Shown here piece after piece: positions 22,788-34,677 of a stretch of DNA of 64,000 nucleotides; positions within the stretch are counted from its first letter, which is position 1; every line of letters begins with the position of its first letter. Under the pieces are notes generated by a model. The model searched no databases. It had not been told where the DNA came from and saw only the letters and a list, made by a program, of their open reading frames with translations. This DNA is from Punica granatum (lineage: Eukaryota > Streptophyta > Magnoliopsida > Myrtales > Lythraceae), in assembly GCF_007655135.1 (NCBI RefSeq), contig NC_045130.1, forward strand, positions 30,872,605 through 30,936,604, in the 5' to 3' direction. The position numbers were made by a program, and so were the translations under genes.

Positions 22788-24284
22788 ATGCTCCGGTCGA
22801 GCCCTTCCGCCATGCTGGGGGGAGCAGAGACCGTCAGTTCCGGGAAGACTCGTGCAGAGACAACCACCAGCAGAGAACAGCAGACGGCGGACCGACTATA
22901 CCTGATGGAGCTGCCAAAGGCTTTGTCTTCGGAAGCGTTGCTGATGCTCAGGGAAGGCATAAACATGGCTCTCTCCAGGTGGTCCGCCCTCCAGATGGCC
23001 GTCGAGAACGAGTGGGGCAGCCGCAACTCCCGAGACATAGCGAATAAGCTCTGCGATGATGTCTTCGTCTGGTTCACCCATTCGAAAGGTAACTCTCTGT
23101 TCCTCCGGTCCTCGTATGGATTTGCAATCAGAAGCTCAATTTCGACTCAATCCGTTGAATTAATTTTGATATGCTGCGGAGCCGCTTTACATTGAGGATT
23201 TGGATGAAAAGTTGGATCAAGGCCTGCTGTCGCTCAATACTGAAGCCGACGACGGCAGCATTGGAGAGGTACTGGCTGAGATAGTTTAATATTTGAATTG
23301 TCTCTTATCGAAATTTGTAGAAAAGGAGATGCTTGAGATCGTGAAACTTTGAATTCCACTGGTAAATGATAAAGTGAAGGGCTTTCTTCAAAACTCATAA
23401 CAATTCCTCTCTGTAATTTGTATCCCATAATCAATGGTTGTAGGTAGCGGAGAAATTAATGATCTTGCACGAAGAATGCAGCGAAGGAAATTACAGCTCC
23501 ATCGAGAAGTTGAGGGAGGCGTGTGCTCACAGGATGGTTCATTCTCATGTCAAACAGGTAATTTATGTGAGCATACTAGGCATTAACGTTAAGGAACAAA
23601 CGAGTTGTTGTGTTTGCTGAAGAATCAAGCTTGTGGAATTCCGAGTTATTTTGTACTATTGAATTCCGAGTTCATATAGTACGCACTAGCATTCTGCTTG
23701 GGTTCAATTTGCAATGTCTAGTAACTCTGCTATCTGTTTTTTATGGGGCTCTGAATTCTTGAAAATGATGGATCAGTTTAGTTTGTGGCATCAGCTTTCC
23801 TATCTTGGTTGAGAGCAAAGCACTCGGTCTTGATCAAGAACTCACTGATCTCTTTCCAGCTTGTTATGATTTCCATCTTTTGGGTCGCTTCTTGATTCAT
23901 GGATTATCGAAAGATCGATTATGTTGACAATACGGAGAAAAAGGTTATACCATTCCCTGGACATGAAATTCTCTGCCGGTGCTAGCAGTCCTGGCAAATT
24001 ATGTCCCCTGCTTGTTTTTTCATGATTCATGGGTCATAGAAAACACAAGCTAGTCGAGTTCCATTGATAATACCTGCCATAGTCATAACCGTCCCTAGGT
24101 TAGGTTGCCACCATGCGTTGTTTGTTTGTATTTCTTGTTAGGCATTAAGAAAGACGGATCTCCCGTGTCGTTTAGTATTTATTGGCCCAATCCCAGCTCC
24201 GCAAGCTAAGACTGTTATATCCTGTTGCAGGCTCCCGAGCGATCCTCGCAGGAATGGTGGTGGACTCGACTGTTGAGCAGCTGA
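22788..24284 (+). CDS. TSR2: Pre-rRNA-processing protein TSR2-like, probably damaged
   Basis: TSR2 is a small chaperone of ribosomal protein eS26 that acts in 20S pre-rRNA processing. Four exons can be read: 22788-23088, about 23180-23268, 23444-23557 and 24231-24284. Conserved blocks are LREGINMALSRWSALQMAVE (residues 54-73), NEWGSR...DDVFVWFTHSK, PLYIEDLDEKLD, and VAEKLMILHEECSEGNYSSI followed by EKLREA. Two defects are visible. The expected acceptor of intron 1 is GG (23178-23179) instead of AG; the nearest AG (23180-23181) shifts the frame to a stop within five codons. The last exon also leaves frame early (stop at 24284) and lacks the family's acidic linker and DGWTxV-like end. A second frame from 24254 (MVVDSTVEQL) suggests a frameshift there. 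The start could also be a later Met. Likely a pseudogene or a captured copy. Confidence 0.7.
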
Positions 24285-25120
24285 TCGATAAGGAGATCAA
24301 CTCCAAATTTGGGCAGAAAGAAGTAACCTTTTAAAGATACTTGGGCTTAGATCTCCAACAAGAAAGCAGTTTCGATTACTCGACAATACGGCTTGCTCCA
24401 TCACAAACCTGTTCCTTTCATGAATCATATGCATTTTTTTTCCTTTCTTGCTTAGCTAATATTCATGTTTGGTGAAGCTGTGTAAATCTCGCGTGCATTT
24501 TTGGCCAGTGTTCCCAATATATGTTTGTATAAGTTTGCATCCGGATAGATCAAATAGTTTGCATTCCGTTGCACCGACGTTAAATGAAACCTTTGAGCTG
24601 ATTATTCTTCTAAATTCGAGTTGCTTTGTCATCTGCTTTGTCACTCTTTCTTCAGTACTGAATCGTGTAACCGACTGCAATTGTCGGTGTGGCCCTCATC
24701 GTGAAAAACATGAAATGAATGGTTGGGTCGTGTCAGTTTAACATATTATCATATCATTCTGGCCGGATTCAATTCTCGGTCAGACTGCATCGTAGCGAGG
24801 ACAGTTCCCTGTTTGAGCATGCAATGCACGCTGACAATTCCACCAGAACCGAGTAAGCAGGAAGGACTGCTCAAGGAAATCGAATGTATAGATGAAAAGC
24901 ATCGGAAATGTGCGGATTTGGTTCAAAGAGGCGTACTACGTTCTAAAACGCAAAATCAACTACCAGCCCCAACACCATGTAAAGATTCGCAAAAATTTAG
25001 AAAACATTCAAGCATAGTAATAAACGGGCCAACACAAATGCAGCTGCAGTATTCAACCCCAAAAACCAAAATCCTGACATGCGTCTAGGAGAATTTAGAA
25101 GACCACCGGACTACACAATT

Positions 25121-25259
25121 TCAGGGAAACTTGATCGCAATCTCCTTCTTGGGCCGATACTCGCCACTCCCGACGAGCTCGTCGTCTACATAGATGGCGG
25201 TGCTTGATTCGTAAGGAAATCCTGCACCATTTCCAAGCGATATTCTGGCTCGGTACCAC
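25121..25259 (-). pseudogene. Unrecognised terminal exon, 45 codons then stop
   Basis: A minus-strand frame starting right after TTTCAG at 25262-25260 reads WYRARISLGNGAGFPYESST and then AIYVDDELVGSGEYRPKKEI, ending AIKFP and a stop at 25121. The composition (balanced charges, Gly turns, no low complexity) looks like a genuine conserved C-terminus, but I cannot name the family. It begins at the same CAG that ends the bZIP exon, in a different frame. I see no upstream exons that would complete it. A minus-strand TATAAAAG at 27234-27241 might mark the start of its transcript. It may be a captured gene fragment. Confidence 0.4.
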
Positions 25260-25350
25260 CTGAAATGTCGTCACGCTTTGTTCGAGCTCCGATATATACT
25301 GCAACTTTCTCACCCTCGACCTCTGAGCTGATTGCCGATTAGCCAAAATC
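25260..25350 (-). pseudogene. Isolated bZIP basic-region exon (bZIP34/61-type)
   Basis: A 91-nt segment between a good acceptor (TTGCCTAG) and donor (CAG|GTGG) encodes RILANRQSAQRSRVRKLQYI then SELEQSVTTFQ. This contains the bZIP invariant N-x7-R (N-R-Q-S-A-Q-R-S-R) and the start of the first leucine heptads. It matches the exon that carries the basic region in the plant bZIP34/61/VIP1-like group (ANRQSAQRSRVRKLQYISELE). The remaining zipper exons and the N-terminal activation region are absent nearby, so this is a stranded exon. Confidence 0.7.
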
Positions 25351-25569
25351 CTAGGCAATAACCAGCAAAGAAGACTCTTTGTCAATTTATCCGAAACATC
25401 GTATCGCACAAATCTCTCTCATGCATGCAGAAGTATAAGCATTCAGAAGCATGCGTGAAGAGAGAACACGACAAAACACATATTTGAATTGTTAAATGAA
25501 AAATAAAATTGACAAGGACAGTACACAAAAGATTGGGAATGTAAGTGTGATTCGATCATCAAATTCATG

Positions 25570-26085
25570 AGCAGGAGCAGGTCAATTAGGCAAATCATTC
25601 AGTTCTTAGCACAGATTTTTCATTTATCTACAATATTTTTCTAATCTAGTCAGTCAAGTGAGGAGATTCTTTTCATCATCAGACACACAACTCCATCGTA
25701 TACTGAGTGAGCAATATTGAAAAGGTACCTAATCACTTCGCCACCCAGGAAATCCATTAGATTGATTACACAAACGTGTATTCAGTACAAAGTACCATAC
25801 ATTAAAATGAATTACTAGTCAAATTCCAGAGTATGAGTAAAAGGTCAATGGGGCAAATCATTCAGTTTTTAGCATTTCATTTATCTACAATATTTTTCTT
25901 GTCTATTCAGTCAAGTGAGGAGATTGTTTTCATCAACGAATACATAATTCCCTGGCATAATGAGTGAGCAATATTGAAGAGGTTCCTAATCAATTTGGAC
26001 ATCCAGGAAATCCATTAGATTGGCTGCAACATACTGCATTGTCACTACTAAGAAGCTTGGAATGTAAAATTGACAAGGACAGTAC
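25570..26085. repeat. Imperfect tandem duplication, 263-bp period
   Basis: CAAATCATTCAG...CATTTATCTACAATATTTTT...CAGTCAAGTGAGGAGATT...GTGAGCAATATTGAA...CCAGGAAATCCATTAGATTG occurs twice, starting at 25591 and 25854. A shorter shared segment, AAAATTGACAAGGACAGTAC, flanks the pair at about 25507 and 26066. Divergence is moderate, so it is an older duplication inside the putative 5-kb unit. Confidence 0.75.
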
Positions 26086-26256
26086 ACGAGGACATGTCTA
26101 CAAGTTCCTCATTTCCCCTATAACTATGCAAATTTCCATTGCAGTTGCAGCAGTAAACACATCCTCCTATTAATTTCGTATTTAATTCTCTCGTTTGCTT
26201 CTGTGTCTGGTGTTTGCATTATTTCCCTCCCATGCTACGCTACTTTTTGGGTTCCT

Positions 26257-26284
26257 ATATATATATATATATATATATATATTA
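26257..26284. repeat. (AT)n microsatellite
   Basis: Uninterrupted TA dinucleotides within the right half of the putative 5-kb unit. Confidence 0.9.
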
Positions 26285-27061
26285 TCATACAGAGAAGAAC
26301 AGAGAGCTAAGACAAATTAGAGAATGCAATGACATTCTTGTACTGATTATAAAGGTTGCTATGAAGCCAAATTTCATGCGTAATCTACAGTTATTCTGAA
26401 TATCAACATCAAGATTGAATATTAGGAACATTCCACAATCCATACGGCTGACCACATGTCCAAACAATTCAAATGAAAAAAAGCCACAAAGATCACAAGT
26501 CGCTCTAACTTTTAGTAAATTTATGATCTCGCCCTATACAACACAATTTTTTTTTTCTTTGGACCAACCTATACAACACAGTTATTCATCCTAAATCTCT
26601 AATGCAAGTACCCTGTACACATGTAATCTTTTTGCCGTTTACTGTCATTTTTAATGCAGGTCTTGCTCATCAGCTTCAACTGCCCCCCCTTTGGTCTGTT
26701 AATTGCAAAAACTTATTTCATTGGTTAGACATGCAGGGCAAAAAATTTTTCCTAACTCGAAACACTGAAGAAACATCTCAACGAACAATTCCAGCAAAAA
26801 TTAAATCTTGTCCCTGAACTGAAGTATCGATTATCAGGACAAGCAAGCACAAGAGATACCAGGTAGACATCAAACAATACGGGCAGCAGAAGAACAATCA
26901 TGGCTTGGGAGCTGGTCGGCAAAATCAGCAGCTTAATAGGTTACATCGATTCACGGCAAAATCAATAGCGTTCAACAGAACACCACCCACACACACACAC
27001 ACACTGCGAGTTCTCCACCGGGACATACCCAAAAGCAAACAAACAGAGATTGGGTATAGAG

Positions 27062-27065
<4 letters not shown>

Positions 27066-27102
<37 letters not shown>
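27066..27102. repeat. (GA)n microsatellite beside a possible first-exon donor
   Basis: GA repeats of about 37 bp. On the minus strand CAG|GTCTCTCTC precedes the repeat and could be a splice donor of a transcript starting below the TATAAAAG at 27241-27234. Confidence 0.85.
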
Positions 27103-27106
<4 letters not shown>

Positions 27107-27233
27107 GGCTATGGCACGAATCGGGGAGGTTCGGCTGGAGCTTCTCAGGGGAGGTTCGAATCGGGATGTCGTCACGCTCTGTTAGGGTTTACAATTTTCT
27201 TCCAGGGGGAAATGTCCGATCGCTGAAAGTGAG

Positions 27234-27241
27234 GCTTTTAT
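27234..27241 (-). promoter_or_regulatory. Possible TATA box on the minus strand
   Basis: TATAAAAG read on the minus strand. It is followed downstream by a CT-rich leader and a potential donor at about 27103. It would drive transcription toward the bZIP exon and the unknown terminal exon. No ATG-initiated frame follows closely, so the first exon would be non-coding. Confidence 0.3.
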
Positions 27242-27628
27242 AGGATGGCATACATTGTAATTAACGAAAGACGATGAGGGTATTTTTGTCAATTCGCCTC
27301 CATTTCCGCATCCTGATAAGCTAATCCGGACCCTGATGGGCGGCTCCCGTACTCCGTGTGTAAACCGGATATGGCTCCCGACTCGGAATAGCCAATCCGC
27401 AATCCGTTGAACCAAACGCCCGAAATTATATTCCATACGGATTAGTTAATCCGTGCCCGACCTAATCCGGTGAACCAAACATGCCCTAAGAGTAGCTCTA
27501 ATGGGTGAAAATATGATCTCATTTCATGCCACGTCAATGAAATGTGACTGCCCCTGGTTGGAGCTTCTAAATTGCTAAAGCAAGAACTTTATGTAAGAGT
27601 TTAAGTCCGAAGGGAGAATTGAAAATTT

Positions 27629-28950
<1,322 letters not shown>

Positions 28951-29119
28951 ATGATCTAGAGTAATTAATAAACAAAATATTGCATAATCAAAAGTGGCTC
29001 TAGTCTACAGTCAAACGATGAACCTTTCGGAGCTTGTATGTGAGTTGGTTTGACTGCCCCATTCATTTTGAACGACAAAGGGCAATTAATCAAGTCCAAT
29101 GACGGATTTTCGAACAAGC

Positions 29120-29475
29120 CTTACCAAAAAATAAGAGGGGGCTAGTCCCATTTTAGTAGGTGCAGCCTAATTGTTCAAGCGCCCAGCCAAGCACTGCCAG
29201 TTGGCTGAGGCTCGCAACGCTTGGTGCCCACGGTGCACTCAACTTTTATTTTTTTTAAGAAGTAACCATTGGCGGCATTAACAGCTATTTTTTTTTATAA
29301 GTCTAATTTTGTTTTATTTATTGTAAGGGGCCACAAATGGGACCTAAAAGTGGGACCAAGCATTAGAGTGGGGAGTCCCATTTTTTGGAGTGTTCCATTC
29401 CGGTGATGTGTGGCGCACGCGTAGCACGTTGTGGATCCCCAAAAACGGGAAATGGGACTCCTGGAGTTGCTCTAA
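29120..29475. mobile_element. MITE-like element of the TCCCATTTT family
   Basis: Same family as 21911-22506 and 40590-41024. The interior has GGACCTAAAAGTGGGACC and GGGGAGTCCCATTTTTTGGAG. The right end is GGGACTCCTGGAGTTGCTCTAAG, close to GGGACTCCTCCATTGGATAT at 41000. The left end is not precise. Confidence 0.45.
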
Positions 29476-30689
29476 GAATGACTTCAATTTATGTATTTCA
29501 ATTATGTTATTCAAAATAAAAAAAAATTTTAATTCGTTTAATTTGAAAAAATGGATTACCTTCGAAGAAACATATCTTGTATATTTTTGTCGGGAAAACC
29601 AATTGCAGAGCCACTACGATTTTGGAGAAATAAATTGGAACTAGGAAGATTGCCCGCTGCGGATCGAAAAAGATCATTTAGGCAATATAAAAGGATGATA
29701 ACTTTGATTCATAACTTTTCCGTTCCAAAACACACGTAGGTTGATGGAACCTATGCAATTCTTTTAATAATAAATGTTGATTAAAAGCATGGTCCATAGT
29801 AATACGAATCTCATACATATGATTACTATCGTGTAAGGAATTTATGTTCAAAATTCTGGTGTTGAACTTTTGACATAGAATTGGAGACATCAACTAATTA
29901 AAAACAAAATAGATGTCAAATTAGAAAACTATTTTTTTTTGCATTCAATCCATTCCCTTTACTTCTCAGCTCAATTCAGTCACTTTCCTTTTCCCATCAT
30001 AAACAAAGTCTTTTATTACGTAAAATCCTAATCTGTCTCTTAAAAATATTCCACTTGAATAAGATTCTTCAATTTAAAATCATGATATTTTGTTTGAGAT
30101 TTACGTCATGTTAGGTATATTATATTTCATTTGACATACATGTCTAACTTATATTTGATTTGAAGTGAAAAAAAAACACTATCTCTGTTCCTTCAATACC
30201 AGAGGCGGAGCCATAGTACCCCAATTGTTTGCCCATAAATTACATTTTTTTTAAATTTTGTCTCATAAATTATAATCTTTTTAGGATTCTCTTCCCCAAC
30301 TCCATGGAAAAACATATATGGATTATAGATGTCTTTTATCCCGCTGAAAGAAAATCCTGACTTCGCCTACTGATTGCATCAGACTTTCTCAAAAGGGATG
30401 TATGCAGAGAAAATGGACTGAGATCCTCTGTTACTGGAACCAAAGAGGTCATGTTTAGGGTTCACAACCGAGATTCAAGATACCGACGAGGTCATGCCGC
30501 AGCATTTTTGGTTTTGGTTGTCATTGAGAGGAACTGTGTCACTGTCAATATAGAACTGCGGCCATTCTTTCATGCATTATGTGCCAACATAAGATTATCC
30601 ACGCCAATACAGTTTATTCTACCTTTTTACTCGCTTATATTCATGTTCATATGAATTTGTTATAGATTGAAATAAAATAAAATACTTCT
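29476..30689. other. Gene-free stretch
   Basis: AT-rich. It contains a decayed transposon-like segment with GAGGCGGAGCCATAGTACCCC near 30200, similar to inverted text at 33190-33400 (GGGGTGAAATCAGG...GACACTCCGCCC). No coding region is supported. Confidence 0.35.
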
Positions 30690-30699
30690 ATTTTATTAA

Positions 30700-31055
30700 G
30701 GGATAATTGCGCCATATAGCCTAACGTTTAAATGAATTCTTAGTTCTAGTCCAAACTTTATTTTTTACCTGAGATATCCCAACGTTGACGTGTTGATTTC
30801 ACATCTATCACGACGCTAATTTCCCGTCCAAAATTGACGGAATTACACATGTGACGCATTAATTTTGTAACAAGTGTCGGGATAAATGTGAAATTAACGT
30901 GCCACGTGTACAATTCCGTCAATTTTGAAAGGAAAATTAACGTCGGGATAGATGTGAAACCAACACGTCAACGTTGTGATATTTCAGGTAAAAAATCAAG
31001 TTTAGTCTAAAACTAAGAATTCTTTCAAACGATAAGATATATAGCGCAATTAACC
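30700..31055. mobile_element. Foldback MULE-type MITE, 356 bp, 10-bp target duplication
   Basis: Nearly the whole element is an inverted repeat. The left arm starts GGATAATTGCGCCATATAGC and the right arm, read on the minus strand, starts GGTTAATTGCGCTATATATC. The arms share TTCTTAGTT, TTTTTTACCTGA, CAACGTTGACGTGTTG and AAAATTGACGGAATT. The flanks ATTTTATTAA at 30690-30699 and 31056-31065 are identical, a 10-bp target duplication as made by Mutator-like transposases. Non-coding. Confidence 0.8.
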
Positions 31056-31087
31056 ATTTTATTAATTGATTAGTCCGAAACAAATAA

Positions 31088-31401
31088 GGGTGTGTTTGGT
31101 TTTTAAAAAATGTTCAACTTTATTAAACTCAACTTCACTTATTTTCAATTTAACAATACAATCATTACTTTTTATATTTTTTAAAAAAAATTTAACCATT
31201 CAATTCAATTTTTAATATTAAATTCTCTCAACTATTCGTTACTTTTTTCACAATTCAACAACACAATCATTGCTTAATCATTACTTTCTCTTAACTATTC
31301 ATTATTTTTTCACACTTTTTCTCATAATTCAACAATATAATCATTACAAACCAATTAAAACTAAAACTCAACTCAACTCAACTCCAAAACTAAACACATT
31401 C
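31088..31401. mobile_element. Tourist-like (PIF/Harbinger) MITE, 314 bp
   Basis: Left end GGGTGTGTTTGGTTTT. Right end, minus strand, GAATGTGTTTAGTTTT. Flanked by TAA at 31085-31087 and 31402-31404, the standard Tourist duplication. A second, more decayed copy lies at 35238-35515. Confidence 0.8.
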
Positions 31402-31404
31402 TAA

Positions 31405-33957
31405 GCCAGCCAGTAACATGATTTTCTCGAAAGAATGAGTGCGTATACTTATGAGGCTCAATGAGCTCAAAAGTGCTTTAAGCTAATATTTTGGATCGAC
31501 GGCACGTAATGCTGCAAAATCAAAATTAAAATATACATTAGAAATGGCATTCAATGTGGTTTTCATCAATTGTGTCCCGATCAAATTAATGGTTAGCAAT
31601 TCTTTGGAAAATGATTATTTAACAAAATCAAACTCAGACCTAATTATTGGCATATTCTTTCAAGTCTTGATCAACTTATCAAACACTAGGGGAATCTTGC
31701 CCTGCCTGAACTCGAAAGTGCATCTTCTAAGGAACGTCCCTTTTGTTTTGGTGTAAGAGGATTTGACTGACAAATATCACAAGTAATAATCAATGTGGAT
31801 TGTTTCAAACTATTCGGGATTTATTTATTTTAAATAAGATATCAGTTTCGAGTCCTATAAATAAATAAAAAATATCATGTTGAAAGAATTTAACCTCCTA
31901 ATGGGTCGATTCACCTCAAATTGAATTATTCGTGACCTATTGAGATTCCAGATACCGAATTATAAAAATAAAAATAAAAAAGTAACGCCAATAAAACCAA
32001 TTTTATTAATCTGCTGAATTGATTTCCCACAAATATATATGATGGATAATGAGTCATTTTACGTTTCATTACATAAAATCCTAATGAAGTTTCGTATTGA
32101 AAAAAAATAAGAAGTAGCTTTCTATAAACATGAATTGGGCTCGCTGGTAGGTTAAAAAAAAAAAAAGAATACGTGGATACTGTATCAACATAAAATGCAC
32201 AAGGATTTTGAACTGAAAAAACTCAAGATTCTAACATTGAAGTATCCATCTATCTATCTATCTATCTTCTATAAAAAGTTAAAACACCTAAAACTGTTGC
32301 CCATCCCACATGTAAAGGAGAGCATGACACCTGCCCCATCTTCCTTTTTTCATTTTTTCCCTTCTGTTTCCAAACTTTTCATCATTTTCCACAAAACTAT
32401 GATTTTTTTTTTGCTCTTCTTTTTTAACAAAGAAAGCTCATGATATTAATTAATACATAAAACAAAAAGTTAAATGAAGAGATATCGAAAGTCTCACTAG
32501 CGATAATCGAACCCTTAACGTCTTTGTTATAAACGAGAATGGCACTATGCCTTCCTTTTCTTGCGCGTCTCTTCTTATGTTTTTTCTTATATCCTTTAAA
32601 AACTACAAGAAAATTCCAATTTTTCAATGGCAAAAACTGTCATAAAACTTCTAAAAATATAAAGGTTATTTTATTTTTTTGTCCATCTTTCACTCTTTTA
32701 GTTTACAAGGTTCCCTTGATTTTTATTGCAATCTTAATATAACTATATGATATACTAAAAGTACACTCATACTATGATGAAATAATTTCATAAAAAGAAG
32801 ATACATTACAAATTATATGTAAATAAATGAAATAAAAATCTCATAATTGAAATAGTAGTTATACTATTCTTAAATATAATTAAATAAGAAATGTAAATTT
32901 TTTGAACTTACAAAAACTAAAATCTTTCTAAGATCTATATGAAGAAATTTTAAAAAAAGTTTGAGTGAAAATATAAACTAACAATGGTACAATTGAGTGA
33001 CTGAGGCTGATATAATATTATAAATAACTTTTTATAATATTTATAATTGAAAACTAAAACAATATAATAAGATAGAATGTGAGTTTTTACTTTTTGTAAT
33101 TAAGTTATTATACTTATAATAGTAAAATCATGCATATATTTTTCCTAGATAAAATATCATGTGAAATAATAGTTCAACTTAGAATATTATCAATATTGAA
33201 CAGGGGTGAAATCAGGATTTTCTTTCGGCGAGGGCAAAAGACATCTATAATGCATATATGTTTTTTCAGGGGGGCAAAATCCTAAAAATCATATAATTTA
33301 TGGGGCAAAACTTTTAAAAATGTAATTTATGGGCAAACAATTGAGGGGGCCACGATTTTCAAGGGGAGCAATTGCCTGCGTGAAGACACTCCGCCCTGAT
33401 CAGTAGTATAGGGCAATCAACTTTTTAAACCTCCAGTTTTCAATAATTTATTTATTTATTTATTAATAATTACAATACAACGATTCAAAAGTTAATTACA
33501 TAGAAATGATTCTTTCACTGTAAAATTTCCCATTTTTTCCTGTTAGTTCCAATTATCAATTAAACCCTAATTATACTACCTCCTTTTTTTCCGAGGTCCC
33601 ATGGCATGACCCAACAACCATGCAATCGATCAATTGTTATCTGCAGGAATTTAATAGCTCAATTCAAAGAAAATTTTATTCCTGTTTTATAATAAATAAA
33701 AATAAAAAATTGGGGCAGGTGTCAGTTTTTTTTTTTTTGCCGAATCAAAAAGTCCAAGATCAGAAAAGAGAAGACCACACACAGAGCACAGTATATTATG
33801 AAGAAGGTACGGTACCGCTGCTGAGATGAGGTGAGCTGCGGTTGCTTGTGAGGGCGGAGGATCGAGTCGTCGACTCGACTGAAGACAGACACACTCTCTC
33901 ACACTGCTGCTGCACTGCAGAAAAAAAAGGGGTTTATGACGAAAAAAAAAAAAATAA

Positions 33958-33960
<3 letters not shown>
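31405..33960. other. AT-rich gene-free stretch
   Basis: Short low-complexity frames only. It contains a (CTAT)n run at about 32250-32268 and a transposon-like segment at 33195-33410. No gene is supported. Confidence 0.4.

Positions 33961-33994
<34 letters not shown>
33961..33994. repeat. (AT)n microsatellite
   Basis: TA dinucleotides ending where the CGCCGTTTGGATTC terminus begins. This is a common insertion setting for MITEs. Confidence 0.9.
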
Positions 33995-33995
<1 letters not shown>

Positions 33996-34475
33996 GCCGT
34001 TTGGATTCAGAGTTAAAGGGCTTGTTTGGTTTATGGATGAAATTTTAGAATCACAATTCTAACTTAAATCTACCCATAACAAAACAAAATAACTCATACA
34101 AATTCAAAGAGTGGGCCCCATTTATACAACTTTTTTCCACAATAAAACAAAATAATTCATACAAAATCAAAGGGTGGGTCCCATTTATAGAACTCTTTTT
34201 CAAAATCAAAATTTGATTTTAAAATCATATTATGAAACCAAACGCAACAAAAGTTACTTTGATTTTGATTTTGATTTTGATTTTGATTGTGGAAAATGAC
34301 AAATGAGATGTGATTATAAATTTAACTTGAGAAACGTGTGTTTTTGTTGTGTAGTGTGTTGAGTTAAAGTTAAAGTTAAAATTTTTGAATTGGGAAATGT
34401 GTATTTTTGTTGTGTAGTGTGTTGAATTAAAGTTAAAGTTAAAGTTAAAATCAATGCACTGTGAATCCAAACGTG
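33995..34475. mobile_element. MITE with GTTTGGATTC termini, carrying a nested MITE and a tandem repeat
   Basis: Outer termini are CGCCGTTTGGATTCAGAG (33995) and, on the minus strand, CACGTTTGGATTCACAG (34475). Inside, a second pair, GGGCTTGTTTGGTTTATG (34018) and GTTGCGTTTGGTTTCAT (minus strand, ending about 34248), marks a nested element. Between 34248 and 34455 there is a 63-bp unit repeated twice (GAAACGTGTGTTTTTGTTGT at 34331, GAAATGTGTATTTTTGTTGT at 34394) with GTTAAA hexamer arrays. The minus-strand frame through it is only a translation of the repeats. Confidence 0.6.
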
Positions 34476-34646
34476 ACCATAAACTTTGATCATTTTTTAA
34501 TTTTAGTACGTACTTTATTTTTGACAAAAAAATACGAACTTTGATTTTATCATCAAATTAGATATCTATGTCATTTTCCATCAATTTTGGTGACGTTGCG
34601 GAAAATAGTAACTACGTAGCAAATCGTGTCACACTAAGTTGGCAAA

Positions 34647-34677
<31 letters not shown>

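Larger units (their letters stand above)
22509..27486. mobile_element. Candidate 5-kb TIR element (PIF/Harbinger-like ends) carrying gene fragments
   Basis: Left terminus GGGCACGTTTGGTTCGCAGG at 22509. Right terminus, on the minus strand, GGGCATGTTTGGTTCACCGG ending at 27486. About 20 of the first 23 bases match. Each side is flanked by TAA (22506-22508 and 27487-27489), the three-base duplication typical of PIF/Harbinger elements. The match may extend a further seven bases outward (ACTCTAA / ACTCTTA), in which case TAA is part of the repeat. Subterminal GGATTAGAATAGAC-type repeats follow on the left, and GTTTGGTTCAACGGATT-type repeats precede the right end. Inside lie a TSR2-like gene, a bZIP exon and an unknown terminal exon, but no transposase. 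The two termini could instead belong to two separate MITEs. Confidence 0.45.
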
